The notes: generated by a model not told the origin, from the letters alone. A stretch of DNA of 64,000 bases from CAWINY01 sp963837635 (GCA_963837635.1 CAWINY010000004.1:496001-560000), one strand, 5' to 3'; counted from the first letter of the stretch, positions 16,203 through 25,123 are shown. Made by a program: numbers and translations.

Positions 16203-17537
16203 ATGAGCTGGACAGCGGAGTACAAAAGCAAGCGGATGGCGGCGAGCGACGCGTTGCGTTGCGTCGAGTCCGGCATGCGGGTGTACATCCAGGCGGGCTG
16301 CGCCGAACCGGAGGCCCTGGTTGAGGCGCTGACCGAGCGCGCTCCCTTCGTGCGCGATGTCGAGATCGTGCACCTGACGACCATGGGATGCGCCCCCTAT
16401 GTGGCGCCGGAGTTGGCCGGGCACTTCCGGCACAACGCCCTGTTTATCGGCCCCAACGTCCGCGAGGCGATCCATGAAGGCCGCGCCGACTGCACTCCCA
16501 TTTCCATCAGCGAAATCGAAGAACTGTTCGAAAGCGGGCAGATGCCCATCGACGTGGCTCTGATCCATGTTTCTGTGCCGGATGCCCACGGGTTTTGTTC
16601 TCTAGGCATCAGCATCGATGTCACCATGACCGCCGCCAAGCGGGCCAAGCGCCTTGTGGCCCAGGTCAATGACCAGATGCCGCGGACCCTGGGCGACAGC
16701 TTCCTTCACCTCAGTGAATTCGACGCCATCGTGGAAAGCTCACGTCCCTTGGTGGAGGCACCCACGCCGGAAATCTCCGAGGTGCACCGGGCCATCGGCC
16801 AGAACATCGCCGGCCTGATTGAGGATGGCGCCTGTCTGCAGACCGGCATCGGCAGCATCCCGGACGCGGTGCTGCATTATCTGGCGGACCGCAAGGACCT
16901 AGGCATCCACTCGGAGATGGTTTCCGATGGCGTGATTCCCCTGATCGAGGCGGGAGTGATCAACGGCGCGCGCAAAAACTACCTACCCCGCAAGATCGTG
17001 CTGGGCTTCTGCTTGGGCTCGCGGCGCTTGTTCGATTTTGTGAATGACAATCCGCTGTTCGACTTCCGCCCCAACCGCTTCATCAACGATCCGGAGCGGA
17101 TTGCCCGCAATGACAACATGGTGGCGATCAACTCTGCGTTGCAGGTCGACCTTACCGGCCAAGTCTGTTCGGATTCGATCGGTCAGTACTTTTATAGCGG
17201 CTTCGGCGGGCAGGCGGACTTTATGTATGGCGCCGCGCGCTCCAAGGGCGGCAAGCCGGTGATTGCCATTCCCTCGACCGTGCAGGGTGGCACGGTGTCG
17301 CGCATCGTACCGATGCTGAGCCCCGGCGCCGGGGTGGTCACCTCCCGCGCCCTGGTGCGCTACGTTGTCACCGAGTACGGCGTCGCCTACCTGCACGGCA
17401 AGACCGTCCGGCAGCGCGCCGAAGCCCTCATTCAGGTGGCCCACCCGAAATTTCGGGAAGAACTGTATGAATTCTGCGAGCGCGCCAAATGGCTGCAACG
17501 CGAAGCCCGGACGGCGCTGGCGCAAACGGTAAGGTAG
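16203..17537 (+). CDS. Acetyl-CoA hydrolase/CoA-transferase family protein (4-hydroxybutyrate CoA-transferase-like)
   Basis: 444 residues from ATG 16203; longer in-frame extensions look non-coding. Family landmarks: HLTTMGCAPY, FIGPNVREAIHEGRADC, a GIGSIPDAVL loop near residue 215, HSEMVSDGV with the catalytic glutamate that forms the CoA thioester, GQADFMYGAARSKGGK, and the C-terminal VTEYGVAYLHGKTVRQRA. It would exchange CoA between acyl-CoA and a free acid in the cytosol. It is followed after 22 bases by ferredoxin and KorAB genes, so it may supply or remove the acyl-CoA made by the oxidoreductase. The exact acid cannot be read from sequence. Confidence 0.92.
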   Translation: MSWTAEYKSKRMAASDALRCVESGMRVYIQAGCAEPEALVEALTERAPFVRDVEIVHLTTMGCAPYVAPELAGHFRHNALFIGPNVREAIHEGRADCTPISISEIEELFESGQMPIDVALIHVSVPDAHGFCSLGISIDVTMTAAKRAKRLVAQVNDQMPRTLGDSFLHLSEFDAIVESSRPLVEAPTPEISEVHRAIGQNIAGLIEDGACLQTGIGSIPDAVLHYLADRKDLGIHSEMVSDGVIPLIEAGVINGARKNYLPRKIVLGFCLGSRRLFDFVNDNPLFDFRPNRFINDPERIARNDNMVAINSALQVDLTGQVCSDSIGQYFYSGFGGQADFMYGAARSKGGKPVIAIPSTVQGGTVSRIVPMLSPGAGVVTSRALVRYVVTEYGVAYLHGKTVRQRAEALIQVAHPKFREELYEFCERAKWLQREARTALAQTVR

Positions 17538-17559
17538 GACAGGACATTAGGACCTAAGT

Positions 17560-17913
17560 ATGGCTGGACCACGCGGTAGTGTGAAGATCGACCAGGACGA
17601 GTGCAAAGGCTGCGGCCTGTGCGTGGAGTCGTGTCCGCCCAAGTGTCTGGAGTTGGAACCGGCGCTGAACCACTACGGCGTGCATCCGGCTTTCTACAAG
17701 GGCGACGCCTGTACCGGCTGTGGCCTTTGCTTTTATTGCTGCCCGGAACCGGGAGCGATCACCGTCTATCGCGCGATTACGGCGAAGAACCCAGAACCCC
17801 AGCAAGCGCAAGTTGGGGAGCCCCACGAGCGCGCAGCGCTGGTGGGAGCTGAGCAGCGCATGCCGGAGACACGAGACCCGGAGGTGGCCAGTGCGGCAAC
17901 TGTGCAAGGGTAA
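17560..17913 (+). CDS. korD: 2x[4Fe-4S] ferredoxin subunit of a 2-oxoacid oxidoreductase
   Basis: 117 residues. Two clusters are visible: CKGCGLCVESCPPKCLE and CTGCGLCFYCCPEPGAI. The Fe-S part ends near residue 75, the normal size of a KorD/PorD-type subunit. The remaining 40 residues (from NPEPQQAQVGE) are encoded by palindromic repeats and are probably an added tail. The stop codon lies 23 bases inside the korA frame, so the genes overlap. It should pass electrons from the TPP-dependent subunits to an external ferredoxin. Confidence 0.88.
   Translation: MAGPRGSVKIDQDECKGCGLCVESCPPKCLELEPALNHYGVHPAFYKGDACTGCGLCFYCCPEPGAITVYRAITAKNPEPQQAQVGEPHERAALVGAEQRMPETRDPEVASAATVQG
17797..17844. repeat. 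Palindromic repeat forming the ferredoxin tail
   Basis: Two hairpins: CCCCAGC/GTTGGGG (17797-17803, 17812-17818) and CCCACGAGCGC/GCGCTGGTGGG (17822-17832, 17834-17844). The start CCCCAGCAAGCG is identical to that of the repeat at the end of korA (18922 on) and nearly identical to the core of the insertion in hutU. Confidence 0.65.
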
Positions 17914-18967
17914 TGTGGCCATCGTCAAGGGGGCCGTGCTGGCGGGCTGCCGCGCGTTTTATGGCTACCCGATCACGCCGGCCAGTGAAATCGCCGAGTA
18001 CGCCGCGCTCTACCTGCCGCAGGTAGGCGGCACCTTCGTGCAGGCGGAAAGCGAAGTGGCCTCCATCAATATGGTGTTCGGGGGCGCGGCCGCCGGCCAG
18101 CGCTGCATGACGGCTTCCTCCGGTCCCGGAATGAGCCTGATGCAGGAGGGCCTCAGTTATCTAGCCGGCGCTGAGCTGCCCTGCGTGGTGGCCGACATCA
18201 TGCGAGGCGGGCCGGGCCTGGGCAACATTGCCCCGGAGCAGAGCGATTATTTTCAGATTGTGAAGGGTGGCGGGCACGGCTGCTATCGCAACATTGTGCT
18301 GGCGCCAGCGTCGGTGCAGGAGATGTGCGATCTCACCATCCTGGCCTTTGAACTGGCGGACAAGTACCGCAATCCGGCAATCGTGCTGACCGACGGTTTC
18401 GTCGGCCAGATGATGGAGCCGCTGGACATTGAAGTGCGCGAGATCGCGATCCCGCCCAAGCCCTGGGCGGTGAGGGGCACCGAAGAGACGCGCGGCAACC
18501 TGATCAACTCGCTGTACCTGGATCCGGACGAGCTAGAAGCCCACGTGCGCGGCCTGGAAGCGAAATACAAGCGCTGCCAGGAACTGGAGACACGCTACGA
18601 ACTGTACCGGGCGGAAGATGCCGAGGTGTTGCTGGTGGGCTACGGCATCGTGGCGCGCGTGCTGCGCAGCGCAGTGGACGAAGCCCGCGCCCGCGGTCTC
18701 CGCGCCGGCCTGTTCCGCCCGATTACGCTATGGCCATATCCCTCGCAGGCGCTGGCCGAGGTCTCCGCGCGCTGCCAGGGGATTCTCACTGTCGAACTGA
18801 GCACCGGACAGATGGTCGAGGACGTGCGTCTCGCGGTTGAGGGCAAAGTGCCGGTGGAGTTTTACGGCCGCGTGGGTGGTAACGTGCCGACCACGGAAGA
18901 GATCGTCGTGCAGTTGCTCAACCCCAGCAAGCGTTGTGCGCCGGCGAGCGCGGGAGCGCGGGGCTGA
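17891..18967 (+). CDS. korA: 2-oxoacid:ferredoxin oxidoreductase alpha subunit
   Basis: 358 residues from GTG 17891, the start that aligns with the family N-terminus (QLCKGNVAIVKGAVLAGCRA). Signatures: FYGYPITPASEIAEY, AESEVASINMVFGGAAAGQR, TASSGPGMSLMQEGLSY, then DGFVGQMMEPL and a C-terminal domain with LVGYGIVARV. With KorB it oxidises 2-oxoglutarate or a related keto acid to acyl-CoA, reducing ferredoxin. The last 16 residues (NPSKRCAPASAGARG) come from a CCCCAGCAAGCG palindromic repeat (18921-18965) and are probably a dispensable extension. Confidence 0.94.
   Translation: MRQLCKGNVAIVKGAVLAGCRAFYGYPITPASEIAEYAALYLPQVGGTFVQAESEVASINMVFGGAAAGQRCMTASSGPGMSLMQEGLSYLAGAELPCVVADIMRGGPGLGNIAPEQSDYFQIVKGGGHGCYRNIVLAPASVQEMCDLTILAFELADKYRNPAIVLTDGFVGQMMEPLDIEVREIAIPPKPWAVRGTEETRGNLINSLYLDPDELEAHVRGLEAKYKRCQELETRYELYRAEDAEVLLVGYGIVARVLRSAVDEARARGLRAGLFRPITLWPYPSQALAEVSARCQGILTVELSTGQMVEDVRLAVEGKVPVEFYGRVGGNVPTTEEIVVQLLNPSKRCAPASAGARG
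18921..18965. repeat. Repeat forming the C-terminal extension of KorA
   Basis: Begins ACCCCAGCAAGCG like the ferredoxin-tail repeat and continues as GCGCCGGCGAGCGCGGGAG up to the stop. The reading frame and stop codon at the end of korA therefore derive from a member of this repeat family. Confidence 0.55.
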
Positions 18968-19006
18968 CGTGAGTGTTGGTTGGCCGTCACAACTTAGGAG
19001 CAGAAG

Positions 19007-20506
19007 GTGATCGAATACGAAGTAACCCACGCACGGCCCGCTGGCTTCTACGACAGCTTTGAGCGCAAGTCGGAAAACCGGCACCAGACGCACTTCTGTC
19101 CCGGTTGCGGCCACGGGGTGGCGCATAAGCTAATCGCCGAGGCCATCGCCGAGTTGGGCCTTCAAAACGATACCATTATGGTCGGTCCGGTCGGCTGCTC
19201 GGTGTTCACCTTCCACTACTTCGACGTGGGCAACATCTCGGCATCGCACGGACGCGCCCCGGCGGTCGCTACCGGCGTAAAGCGCGCCAACCCGGATAAA
19301 ATTGTCCTTGCCTATCAGGGAGACGGCGACTTGGCCGCCATTGGCACGGCGGAGATCATCCACGCGGCCAATCGCGGCGAGAAGATCGGGGTCTTCTTCC
19401 TGAACAATGCAATTTATGGCATGACCGGCGGACAACTGGCTCCGACCACGCTGGTCGGCCAGACCAGCACTACCAGTCCCTGGGGACGGCGTCCGGAGAA
19501 CGACGGCATGCCGCTGCACGTCTGCGAGCTGCTGGCTCAGCTTGATATGCCGGTCTACATCGAGCGAGTGGCGTTGAGCGATGCCAAGAACATCCTGAAG
19601 GCGCGCAAGGCGGTGCGCAAAGCGCTCGAACTGCAGAAGCAGCAGGCAGGATTTACTCTGATCGAGATTCTTTCGCCGTGCCCCACAATCTGGAAGAAGG
19701 ACCCGGTCAAGGCGCGCCAGTTCGTCGCGGAAACGATGATCCCCGCCTTCCCGCTGGGCGTTTATCGCGACAAACCGCACAATGCGCACGGTTTAGTACC
19801 TGCGCCGCCGCAGGCCAGCGTGGCCAAAGTCTTGGGCATTGAGCAGCAAGCCGTTCCGAAGAATGGATCTAGCAATCCCGCACTAGAGCCTGCCCTGAGC
19901 TTGTCGAGGGGACGAGGCACACCCGCGAAAGCCCTGAACGTCAAGATCGCAGGCTTCGGTGGACAGGGTGTAATGCTTCTGGGGCAATTCATAGCGGAGA
20001 TGGCTATGCGCGAAGGCATGGAGGTGTCCTGGTTGCCGAGCTATGGCCCGGAGATGCGCGGCGGCCATGCCAACTGCCACGTGTGCCTGTCGCCGGAGCG
20101 CATCGGTTCGCCGCTGGTGAACCGGCCCGATGTGCTGATCGCCATGAACGAGCCTTCGCTGCATAAGTTCGCGCCTGAGGTCGCCACCGGCGGCCTGCTG
20201 ATCTATAACGACATAGCGCTGCCGGGAGGTTTTTCGCTCTCGCGGGCGCGCGTTCTGTGTGTTCCCGCCGTGGAACTCGCCGACCTGATCGGCTCCGCCA
20301 AGGTGAGCAACTTCGTGATGCTCGGCGCGCTTTGCGCCGAAACCGGCTGCCTGCCCCCGGAGCGAGCAATCGAGGTGCTTCAGGAGCTGGTCAAGAATGA
20401 GAAACTGCTCGATCTGGACCGCAAGGCGTTGCAGGCGGGGATCGATTACGTCCGGCAGAAGGTCAGCGAAGGCCCGGTCAGCCAGCCGGACGGGTTCGCG
20501 TTCTAG
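19007..20506 (+). CDS. korB: Fused beta-gamma subunit of 2-oxoacid:ferredoxin oxidoreductase
   Basis: 499 residues from GTG 19007 (AGGAG six bases upstream). Residues 1-280 are KorB: HFCPGCGHGVAHK, GPVGCSVF, the TPP/Mg motif GDGDLAAIGT with FLNNAIYGMTGGQ, and the late PCPTIWKK. Residues 305-490 are the KorC/gamma domain (VKIAGFGGQGVMLLGQFIAE, PSYGPEMRGGHANCHV). The two are usually separate genes. The join (GSSNPALEPALSLSRGRG) is encoded by a palindromic repeat, suggesting a repeat insertion removed the stop and fused them. Confidence 0.94.
   Translation: MIEYEVTHARPAGFYDSFERKSENRHQTHFCPGCGHGVAHKLIAEAIAELGLQNDTIMVGPVGCSVFTFHYFDVGNISASHGRAPAVATGVKRANPDKIVLAYQGDGDLAAIGTAEIIHAANRGEKIGVFFLNNAIYGMTGGQLAPTTLVGQTSTTSPWGRRPENDGMPLHVCELLAQLDMPVYIERVALSDAKNILKARKAVRKALELQKQQAGFTLIEILSPCPTIWKKDPVKARQFVAETMIPAFPLGVYRDKPHNAHGLVPAPPQASVAKVLGIEQQAVPKNGSSNPALEPALSLSRGRGTPAKALNVKIAGFGGQGVMLLGQFIAEMAMREGMEVSWLPSYGPEMRGGHANCHVCLSPERIGSPLVNRPDVLIAMNEPSLHKFAPEVATGGLLIYNDIALPGGFSLSRARVLCVPAVELADLIGSAKVSNFVMLGALCAETGCLPPERAIEVLQELVKNEKLLDLDRKALQAGIDYVRQKVSEGPVSQPDGFAF
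19881..19925. repeat. Repeat at the korB-korC junction
   Basis: Contains CCCTGAGCTTGTCGAGGG (19893-19910), the common bacterial intergenic word CCCTGAGCTTGTCGA(A)GGG, in the linker between the two domains. The reading frame through it encodes PALEPALSLSRGRGTPAKA. Confidence 0.65.
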
Positions 20507-20553
20507 CACGGCACCCTTGGCCATCCTAAAGGCCGACCTTGACGGGCTGCACG

Positions 20554-20640
20554 CCCGGAGGGCGGCAGGGATTTAGCCCCGGGCGCCAGCCCGGGGTAGA
20601 GTTGCGTTAACACAACGCCGGAGCCCCTTCAGGGGCGACT
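20554..20640. repeat. Composite palindrome (TAGCCCCGGGCG family)
   Basis: Occupies part of the 367-bp gap before the histidine kinase. TAGCCCCGGG/CCCGGGGTA (20574-20598) and AGCCCCTTCAGGGGC (20622-20636) lie behind a CGCCCGGAGGGCGG hairpin. An inverted copy of the whole set is at 24218-24300. The rest of the gap (20641-20820) shows no gene. Confidence 0.75.
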
Positions 20641-20831
20641 GATCAGATATCCAAAGTCAAGCCGATCATCATCGCGTCAGTGGGTCAATCTCCGGATCGC
20701 CGACCACCCCCACCCCGGCATCAATACGGATCGTCGGTCAGGCGTTGCGGGAGGATTTCGGCGCGCTGAAGCGATCCGGATCAGCATGATCGCGCCGTAG
20801 CGGTGCGGGCAGCGGACACACCAGACTTAAG

Positions 20832-20848
20832 TGTAGAATACGTCTACA
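20832..20848. promoter_or_regulatory. Perfect dyad upstream of the histidine kinase
   Basis: TGTAGA-ATACG-TCTACA is a perfect six-base inverted repeat with a five-base spacer, centred 34 bases before the kinase start. Position and symmetry suit an operator for a dimeric regulator; the regulator is unknown. Confidence 0.3.
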
Positions 20849-20873
20849 GAATTCCTCCGTTTGCGGGGTGCCA

Positions 20874-23423
20874 ATGTCTGCCGCACTGTTTTATCGTCGG
20901 CTTTATGCTGCACTGGCAATCGTCGTCATAGCCGCCGTATTCATCGCATTATCGTCGCTCAGCACGATTCGCAGCCTGCGCCGCAGCTCGGAAGAGTTCG
21001 CCACGGTGCACGCAAGACAGTTGATCCTCGCCCAGCGTTTGGAGTACTTGAACGAGCGCTCGGCTTCGACCGCAAGAGGCTTCCTGCTTAGTGGCGACCA
21101 GGTCTTTCGAGACCGAATGTTGAAAGCTCGTGAGGAAGCCGAGGCGGTGCTCACGGAGCTTCAGGGCAACGTGACCAGCGCGGAAGGCCAGAAGCTTCTA
21201 CACCGGATTTCTGAGAGCCAGGATGAATACGAGAAAGCTGGCGACCAGGCGATCGGCTTGCGGGCCTCCGGTGTCGCGCTTCCCAAGGTGGTTCAACACT
21301 GGCAGCTTCATGCTTCCGTGAAGCGCGAAGAAGTCGCCGCCCTCCTTGCGCAACTTCGGGAACGTCAACAGGTGTTGATGGAGCAGGCACTCGCGACGAA
21401 TAACGGAGAAGCACACCGCGCCACGACTTTGGTGATCGTCATCAGTTCGTGTTCGTTGGCGCTGGCCATCATGCTGGGCTTCGTCCTGGCACGCACTCTG
21501 GTCAGGATGTACAACTCCGAAGCGTCTGCGCGAGCAGCTGCGCACGAAGCTCGCGAGTGGTTTGCCACGACCCTTACCAGCATCGGTGATGCTGTGATTG
21601 CCACCGACGAGCAAGGCCGAATCCGATTCTTGAATGCCGTGGCCGAGACGCTCACCGGCTGGCGGGCCTCAGACGCGTTCGCCAAGCCCATCCGGACGGT
21701 GTTCAATATCGTTAACGAGGACACCCTTCAGCCCGCAGAAGATCCGGTCGAGAAAGTGCTTCGCACGGGCATGATTGCAGAGTTGGCGAATCACACCGCT
21801 CTAGTCTCCCGAACCGGAATCCAGACACCAATTGCTGATAGTGCCGCCCCGATCCATGATCGGGACGGGCGGACCACCGGAGTGGTGTTGGTCTTCCGCG
21901 ACGTCAGCAAGGAGCGTCGCGCCGACGCCGAGATTCGCGCCAGCCAGCAATGGTTTGCGACCACCCTGCACAGCGTTGGTGACGCCGTGATCGCATCCGA
22001 TCCAAACGGTCGTATCACTTTGCTGAATCCCGTGGCCGAGAAGCTTACCGGCTGGACGGCGAAGGAAGCAGTTGGGGCTCCGGTTGATGCCGTGTTTCGT
22101 ATCGTCAACGAGGAAACGCGCAAGATTGTCGAGAGTCCGGTAAAGAAAGTGTTGGAAACTGGGACGATCGTTGCGCTGGCGAACCACACCATCTTGATCG
22201 CCAAAGACGGTACCGAATGGCCGCTCGACGACAGTGGAGCGCCGATCCGCGACGCAGCCGGCAATATCACGGGCGTTGTAGTCGTGTTCCGCGAAGTAAC
22301 CGCGCGCCGGGAGGCGGAGCGCAAGATTCAAGAGAATGAAGCGCGGCTTCGCTCGATCTATGAATCGGCTGCCGTGGGCCTCGTGCAGGTCGCGCTCGAT
22401 GGTTCACTGTTGATGGTTAACGACACTTTGTGTCGGATGCTGGGCTACACGAAAAACGAGTTCCTCAGCAAGACCTACGAACAAATCACTCATCCGGACG
22501 ATCGCGAACGCGAGAGCAATGTGTTAGCTCAACTGCTGCGGGGCGAGATCCCGTCGTACGACATCGAAAAGCGCTGCATGCACCAAGACGATAGCGAGGT
22601 CTGGGTTCGACTTACTGGTTCGCTGGTCACCGACTCTATTGGCAACCCGCTCTACCGCGTGTCTGTTGTGCAGGATATACGCGCTCTCAGAGCGGCAGAG
22701 TCCGCGTTGATCCGCAGCGAGAAGCTGGCTGCCGCCGGACGGCTTGCTGCCACCGTGGCGCATGAGATCAACAACCCGCTCGAAGCGGCCCTGATGGCGT
22801 TGTACCTGGTGGAGTCTGATCCGGAGCTCAAGCCCGAAGTGCTCGAGAGGCTGCGAATCGCCGAGTCGGAGCTGATGAGGGTCAGCGATATCACTCGTCA
22901 GACGCTCGGGTTCTACCGTGGCTCGGGGGTAAAGGCTGAAGTGGATATCGATCAGATCCTCGACGAGGTCGCCGCAGTGTACGGTCCGAAGATCGCGCGT
23001 TCCGGCGCGACTCTTGTCAAAGAGCAGTGTTCCGGCATCAAGCTGACCACCGATCCCGGCGAACTGCGTCAAATGCTCTCCAACCTCATTGCCAACAGTA
23101 CCGACGCGATCGCCGCCGGAGGCATGATCATCGTGCGGGCGCGGCAATTGGGTCTTAACGGGACACGGCGGGTTCGCTTGACCATCGCTGATAATGGCCA
23201 TGGAATTGACCGCGAGCACCTCGACAGCATCTTCGACGCGTTTTTTACGACGAGGCGAGACGTCGGAACCGGTCTCGGTCTGTGGGTGACCCGCGAGCTG
23301 GTGAAAAAGCACAGCGGCTCAATCCGGGTGCGAAGTAAGCCCGGCCGGGGCACGGTGATCACGCTCTGTTTTCCGATCCCCCATGAAGCGCGCGCTGCGA
23401 GAGCCGCGGGGGCTGGCGCTTGA
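20874..23423 (+). CDS. Membrane PAS sensor histidine kinase
   Basis: About 849 residues from ATG 20874 (a GTG at 20868 is also possible). Order: membrane helix (11-31), CHASE3-like periplasmic helices with ERSASTARGFLLSGD, second helix (about 180-205), three PAS domains (two near-duplicate ones each with SxGDAVIA and LTGW, then a third with NDTLCRMLGYTKNEF), a HisKA domain with VAHEINNPLEA holding the phospho-histidine, and an ATPase domain with NLIANSTDAI, DNGHGID and GTGLGLWVTREL. The two first PAS units look like a recent internal duplication. A receiver-only protein converges on it, a natural partner. Confidence 0.93.
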   Translation: MSAALFYRRLYAALAIVVIAAVFIALSSLSTIRSLRRSSEEFATVHARQLILAQRLEYLNERSASTARGFLLSGDQVFRDRMLKAREEAEAVLTELQGNVTSAEGQKLLHRISESQDEYEKAGDQAIGLRASGVALPKVVQHWQLHASVKREEVAALLAQLRERQQVLMEQALATNNGEAHRATTLVIVISSCSLALAIMLGFVLARTLVRMYNSEASARAAAHEAREWFATTLTSIGDAVIATDEQGRIRFLNAVAETLTGWRASDAFAKPIRTVFNIVNEDTLQPAEDPVEKVLRTGMIAELANHTALVSRTGIQTPIADSAAPIHDRDGRTTGVVLVFRDVSKERRADAEIRASQQWFATTLHSVGDAVIASDPNGRITLLNPVAEKLTGWTAKEAVGAPVDAVFRIVNEETRKIVESPVKKVLETGTIVALANHTILIAKDGTEWPLDDSGAPIRDAAGNITGVVVVFREVTARREAERKIQENEARLRSIYESAAVGLVQVALDGSLLMVNDTLCRMLGYTKNEFLSKTYEQITHPDDRERESNVLAQLLRGEIPSYDIEKRCMHQDDSEVWVRLTGSLVTDSIGNPLYRVSVVQDIRALRAAESALIRSEKLAAAGRLAATVAHEINNPLEAALMALYLVESDPELKPEVLERLRIAESELMRVSDITRQTLGFYRGSGVKAEVDIDQILDEVAAVYGPKIARSGATLVKEQCSGIKLTTDPGELRQMLSNLIANSTDAIAAGGMIIVRARQLGLNGTRRVRLTIADNGHGIDREHLDSIFDAFFTTRRDVGTGLGLWVTRELVKKHSGSIRVRSKPGRGTVITLCFPIPHEARAARAAGAGA

Positions 23424-23478
23424 TCAATGCCTGCCGACAAACTCCTTCTGGCACAGGGGTTTCAAAGAGGTTAGGCTG

Positions 23479-23868
23479 TTACGGACATGAAGCGGGGGTG
23501 AGCATCCGCGAGATGTGCGCAATCAGTATAGGTGGGGGAAACGGCTTCGCCAAAGTCTCGAAATTGAAACCTTTTACCCGTGCCTGCGCCAGAATGTCCA
23601 TCGTAGAAGCCTGACCGGACATCATCAGCACTTTGCAATCTGGTTTAGATTCCAGAATCTTTATGACGGCATCGACACCGTTCATGCCGCCCATCGCAAC
23701 ATCACTCAACACGAGATCTGGCGCGTAGGACGAGGCGGCCTGAATGGCCTCTTCGCCACTGTATGCGACGATCACATCGAAGCCTGCTTGTCTTAGGATA
23801 ATTCCGCATAACGAGGCTAAGACTCGTTGGTCATCGACCACGAGAACCTTAGGTCTTGCGCGAGACAT
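23479..23868 (-). CDS. Single-domain response regulator
   Basis: 129 residues from ATG 23868, one receiver domain. KVLVVDDQR gives the acidic pair, DLVLSDVAMGGMNG the phospho-acceptor aspartate, MMSG the conserved Ser/Thr position and TLAKPF the lysine. No output domain. It converges with the sensor kinase (55 bases between stops) and may act as a phosphate shuttle or sink for that kinase. The 482-bp space on its upstream side to moaDE holds a CGTGCGC/GCGCACG hairpin (24008-24027) and the inverted repeat composite at 24218. Confidence 0.9.
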   Translation of the reverse strand: MSRARPKVLVVDDQRVLASLCGIILRQAGFDVIVAYSGEEAIQAASSYAPDLVLSDVAMGGMNGVDAVIKILESKPDCKVLMMSGQASTMDILAQARVKGFNFETLAKPFPPPILIAHISRMLTPASCP

Positions 23869-24217
23869 ATTCGCCGCCTTCCGTAACCATCGGAAAATAC
23901 ACCCGAACAGCGCCCGGCCAAAACATTATGGGTTGAGTCGATAGTATACCCTGCCCCATTTCAGTCCAATTAGATCGACGAGAACCTTGGTTGCCTTGAG
24001 TCTCTCGTGCGCCAAATTGCGCACGCGGGCCGGAGGAATTCGGGAGCGGCATGTCAATGTCCTCCGAAGTCTCGATGTAGGAAGTTAGTCTTCAATCGTG
24101 GGCGGGTGACGGGCCATCCGGAAGCTGACCCACTAGTACACTCGCAGGCGCAGCTTTCAGGAAGAGTTCGTCGCATCCTCGGAGAGCATCTTCTCAAGCA
24201 GGAGTGTATTTGGTCCA

Positions 24218-24300
24218 CCCGCCCCTGAAGGGGCTCCGCCTTCTGGGCTACCACGGCCCGGGCTGGCGCCCCGGGGCTAAATTCCTGCCGCCCTCCGGGT
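24218..24300. repeat. Composite palindrome, inverted copy
   Basis: CGCCCCTGAAGGGGCT, then ACCACGGCCCGGGC..GCCCCGGGGCTAAAT and CGCCCTCCGGGTG, the reverse complement of the arrangement at 20554-20640 with a few changes. Confidence 0.75.
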
Positions 24301-24350
24301 GAAGAAGCGCCCCTCTCCCGTAGAACCGCGCCGTCTTGTATTCTTCTCTT

Positions 24351-25082
24351 ATGCAGGTGCGAGTACTTCTGTTCGGGATTCTGCAAGAGATCGCCGGCCT
24401 GCGCCAAGAGAGTCTGGAACTGCCGGCCAACGCCAAGGTGGCGGATGTCCTGGAGCATTACCGGGCGCGGTCGCCGCGCTTTGAGCCCTATCTGGCTTCG
24501 CTTGCCACCAGCATTAACCAGAGCTTCGCCTCGCGCGATGCGGTTCTCAAGGAGGGCGACGAGGTTGGCCTGTTGCCGCCGGTCAGCGGCGGCACTACCT
24601 CGACCAGCGTTACCTCATCGGCGACCCCGGTTCCGGTACGCGCCCGGCTCACCCGGGAGGTGATTGATCCGCAGGCGATCCTGAATTCCATCAAGCAGCC
24701 CTCCGATGGCGCGGTGACGGTCTTCGACGGAATCGTGCGCGACAACAGCCGCGGCCGCCGCACCCTGTTTCTCGATTACGACGCTTACGAAACTATGGCG
24801 CTGCTGGAGATGGAGAAGCTGATCGAGGAGGCGCTGCGCCGTTTCCCGATCCGCGAGGCCCGCATCGTCCACCGGCTCGGGCACCTGGAGATCGGCGAAA
24901 GCAGCGTGTTGATCGCGGTCGCCTCGGCGCATCGCACGGCCGCATTTGAGGCCTGCCGCTGGATCATCGACACCCTCAAGCGCACCGTGCCCATCTGGAA
25001 GAAGGAACATTTCGAAGATGGCGCGGTATGGGCCGATGGCGAACCTTTTCCGCCCGCGATTACCGGCGGTGCTGGAAAATGA
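24351..25082 (+). CDS. moaDE: MoaD-MoaE fusion, molybdopterin synthase
   Basis: 243 residues from ATG 24351. Residues 1-82 are MoaD (MQVRVLLFGILQEIAGL to GLLPPVSGG) and residues 100-240 MoaE (DPQAILNSIKQPSDGAV, then RIVHRLGHLEIGESSVLIAVASAHR, VPIWKKEHFEDG). Together they insert sulphur into precursor Z to form molybdopterin. MoaD normally ends in a free Gly-Gly that is thiocarboxylated; here that GG is internal, so cleavage after it, as reported for mycobacterial MoaX, would be required. No other mo gene is nearby. Confidence 0.93.
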   Translation: MQVRVLLFGILQEIAGLRQESLELPANAKVADVLEHYRARSPRFEPYLASLATSINQSFASRDAVLKEGDEVGLLPPVSGGTTSTSVTSSATPVPVRARLTREVIDPQAILNSIKQPSDGAVTVFDGIVRDNSRGRRTLFLDYDAYETMALLEMEKLIEEALRRFPIREARIVHRLGHLEIGESSVLIAVASAHRTAAFEACRWIIDTLKRTVPIWKKEHFEDGAVWADGEPFPPAITGGAGK

Positions 25083-25092
25083 TTGCGGGTGC

Positions 25093-25123
25093 CCCACATC
25101 TGCCCGGTTTTGGCAGATGTGGG
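25093..25123. repeat. CCCACATCTGCC palindrome
   Basis: CCCACATCTGCC (25093-25104) and GGCAGATGTGGG (25112-25123) form a perfect 12-bp stem around CGGTTTT. Identical core to 54812-54842. A GATCCGCGGCTGATCAACGCTGAT word repeat follows at 25149-25174. Confidence 0.85.
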
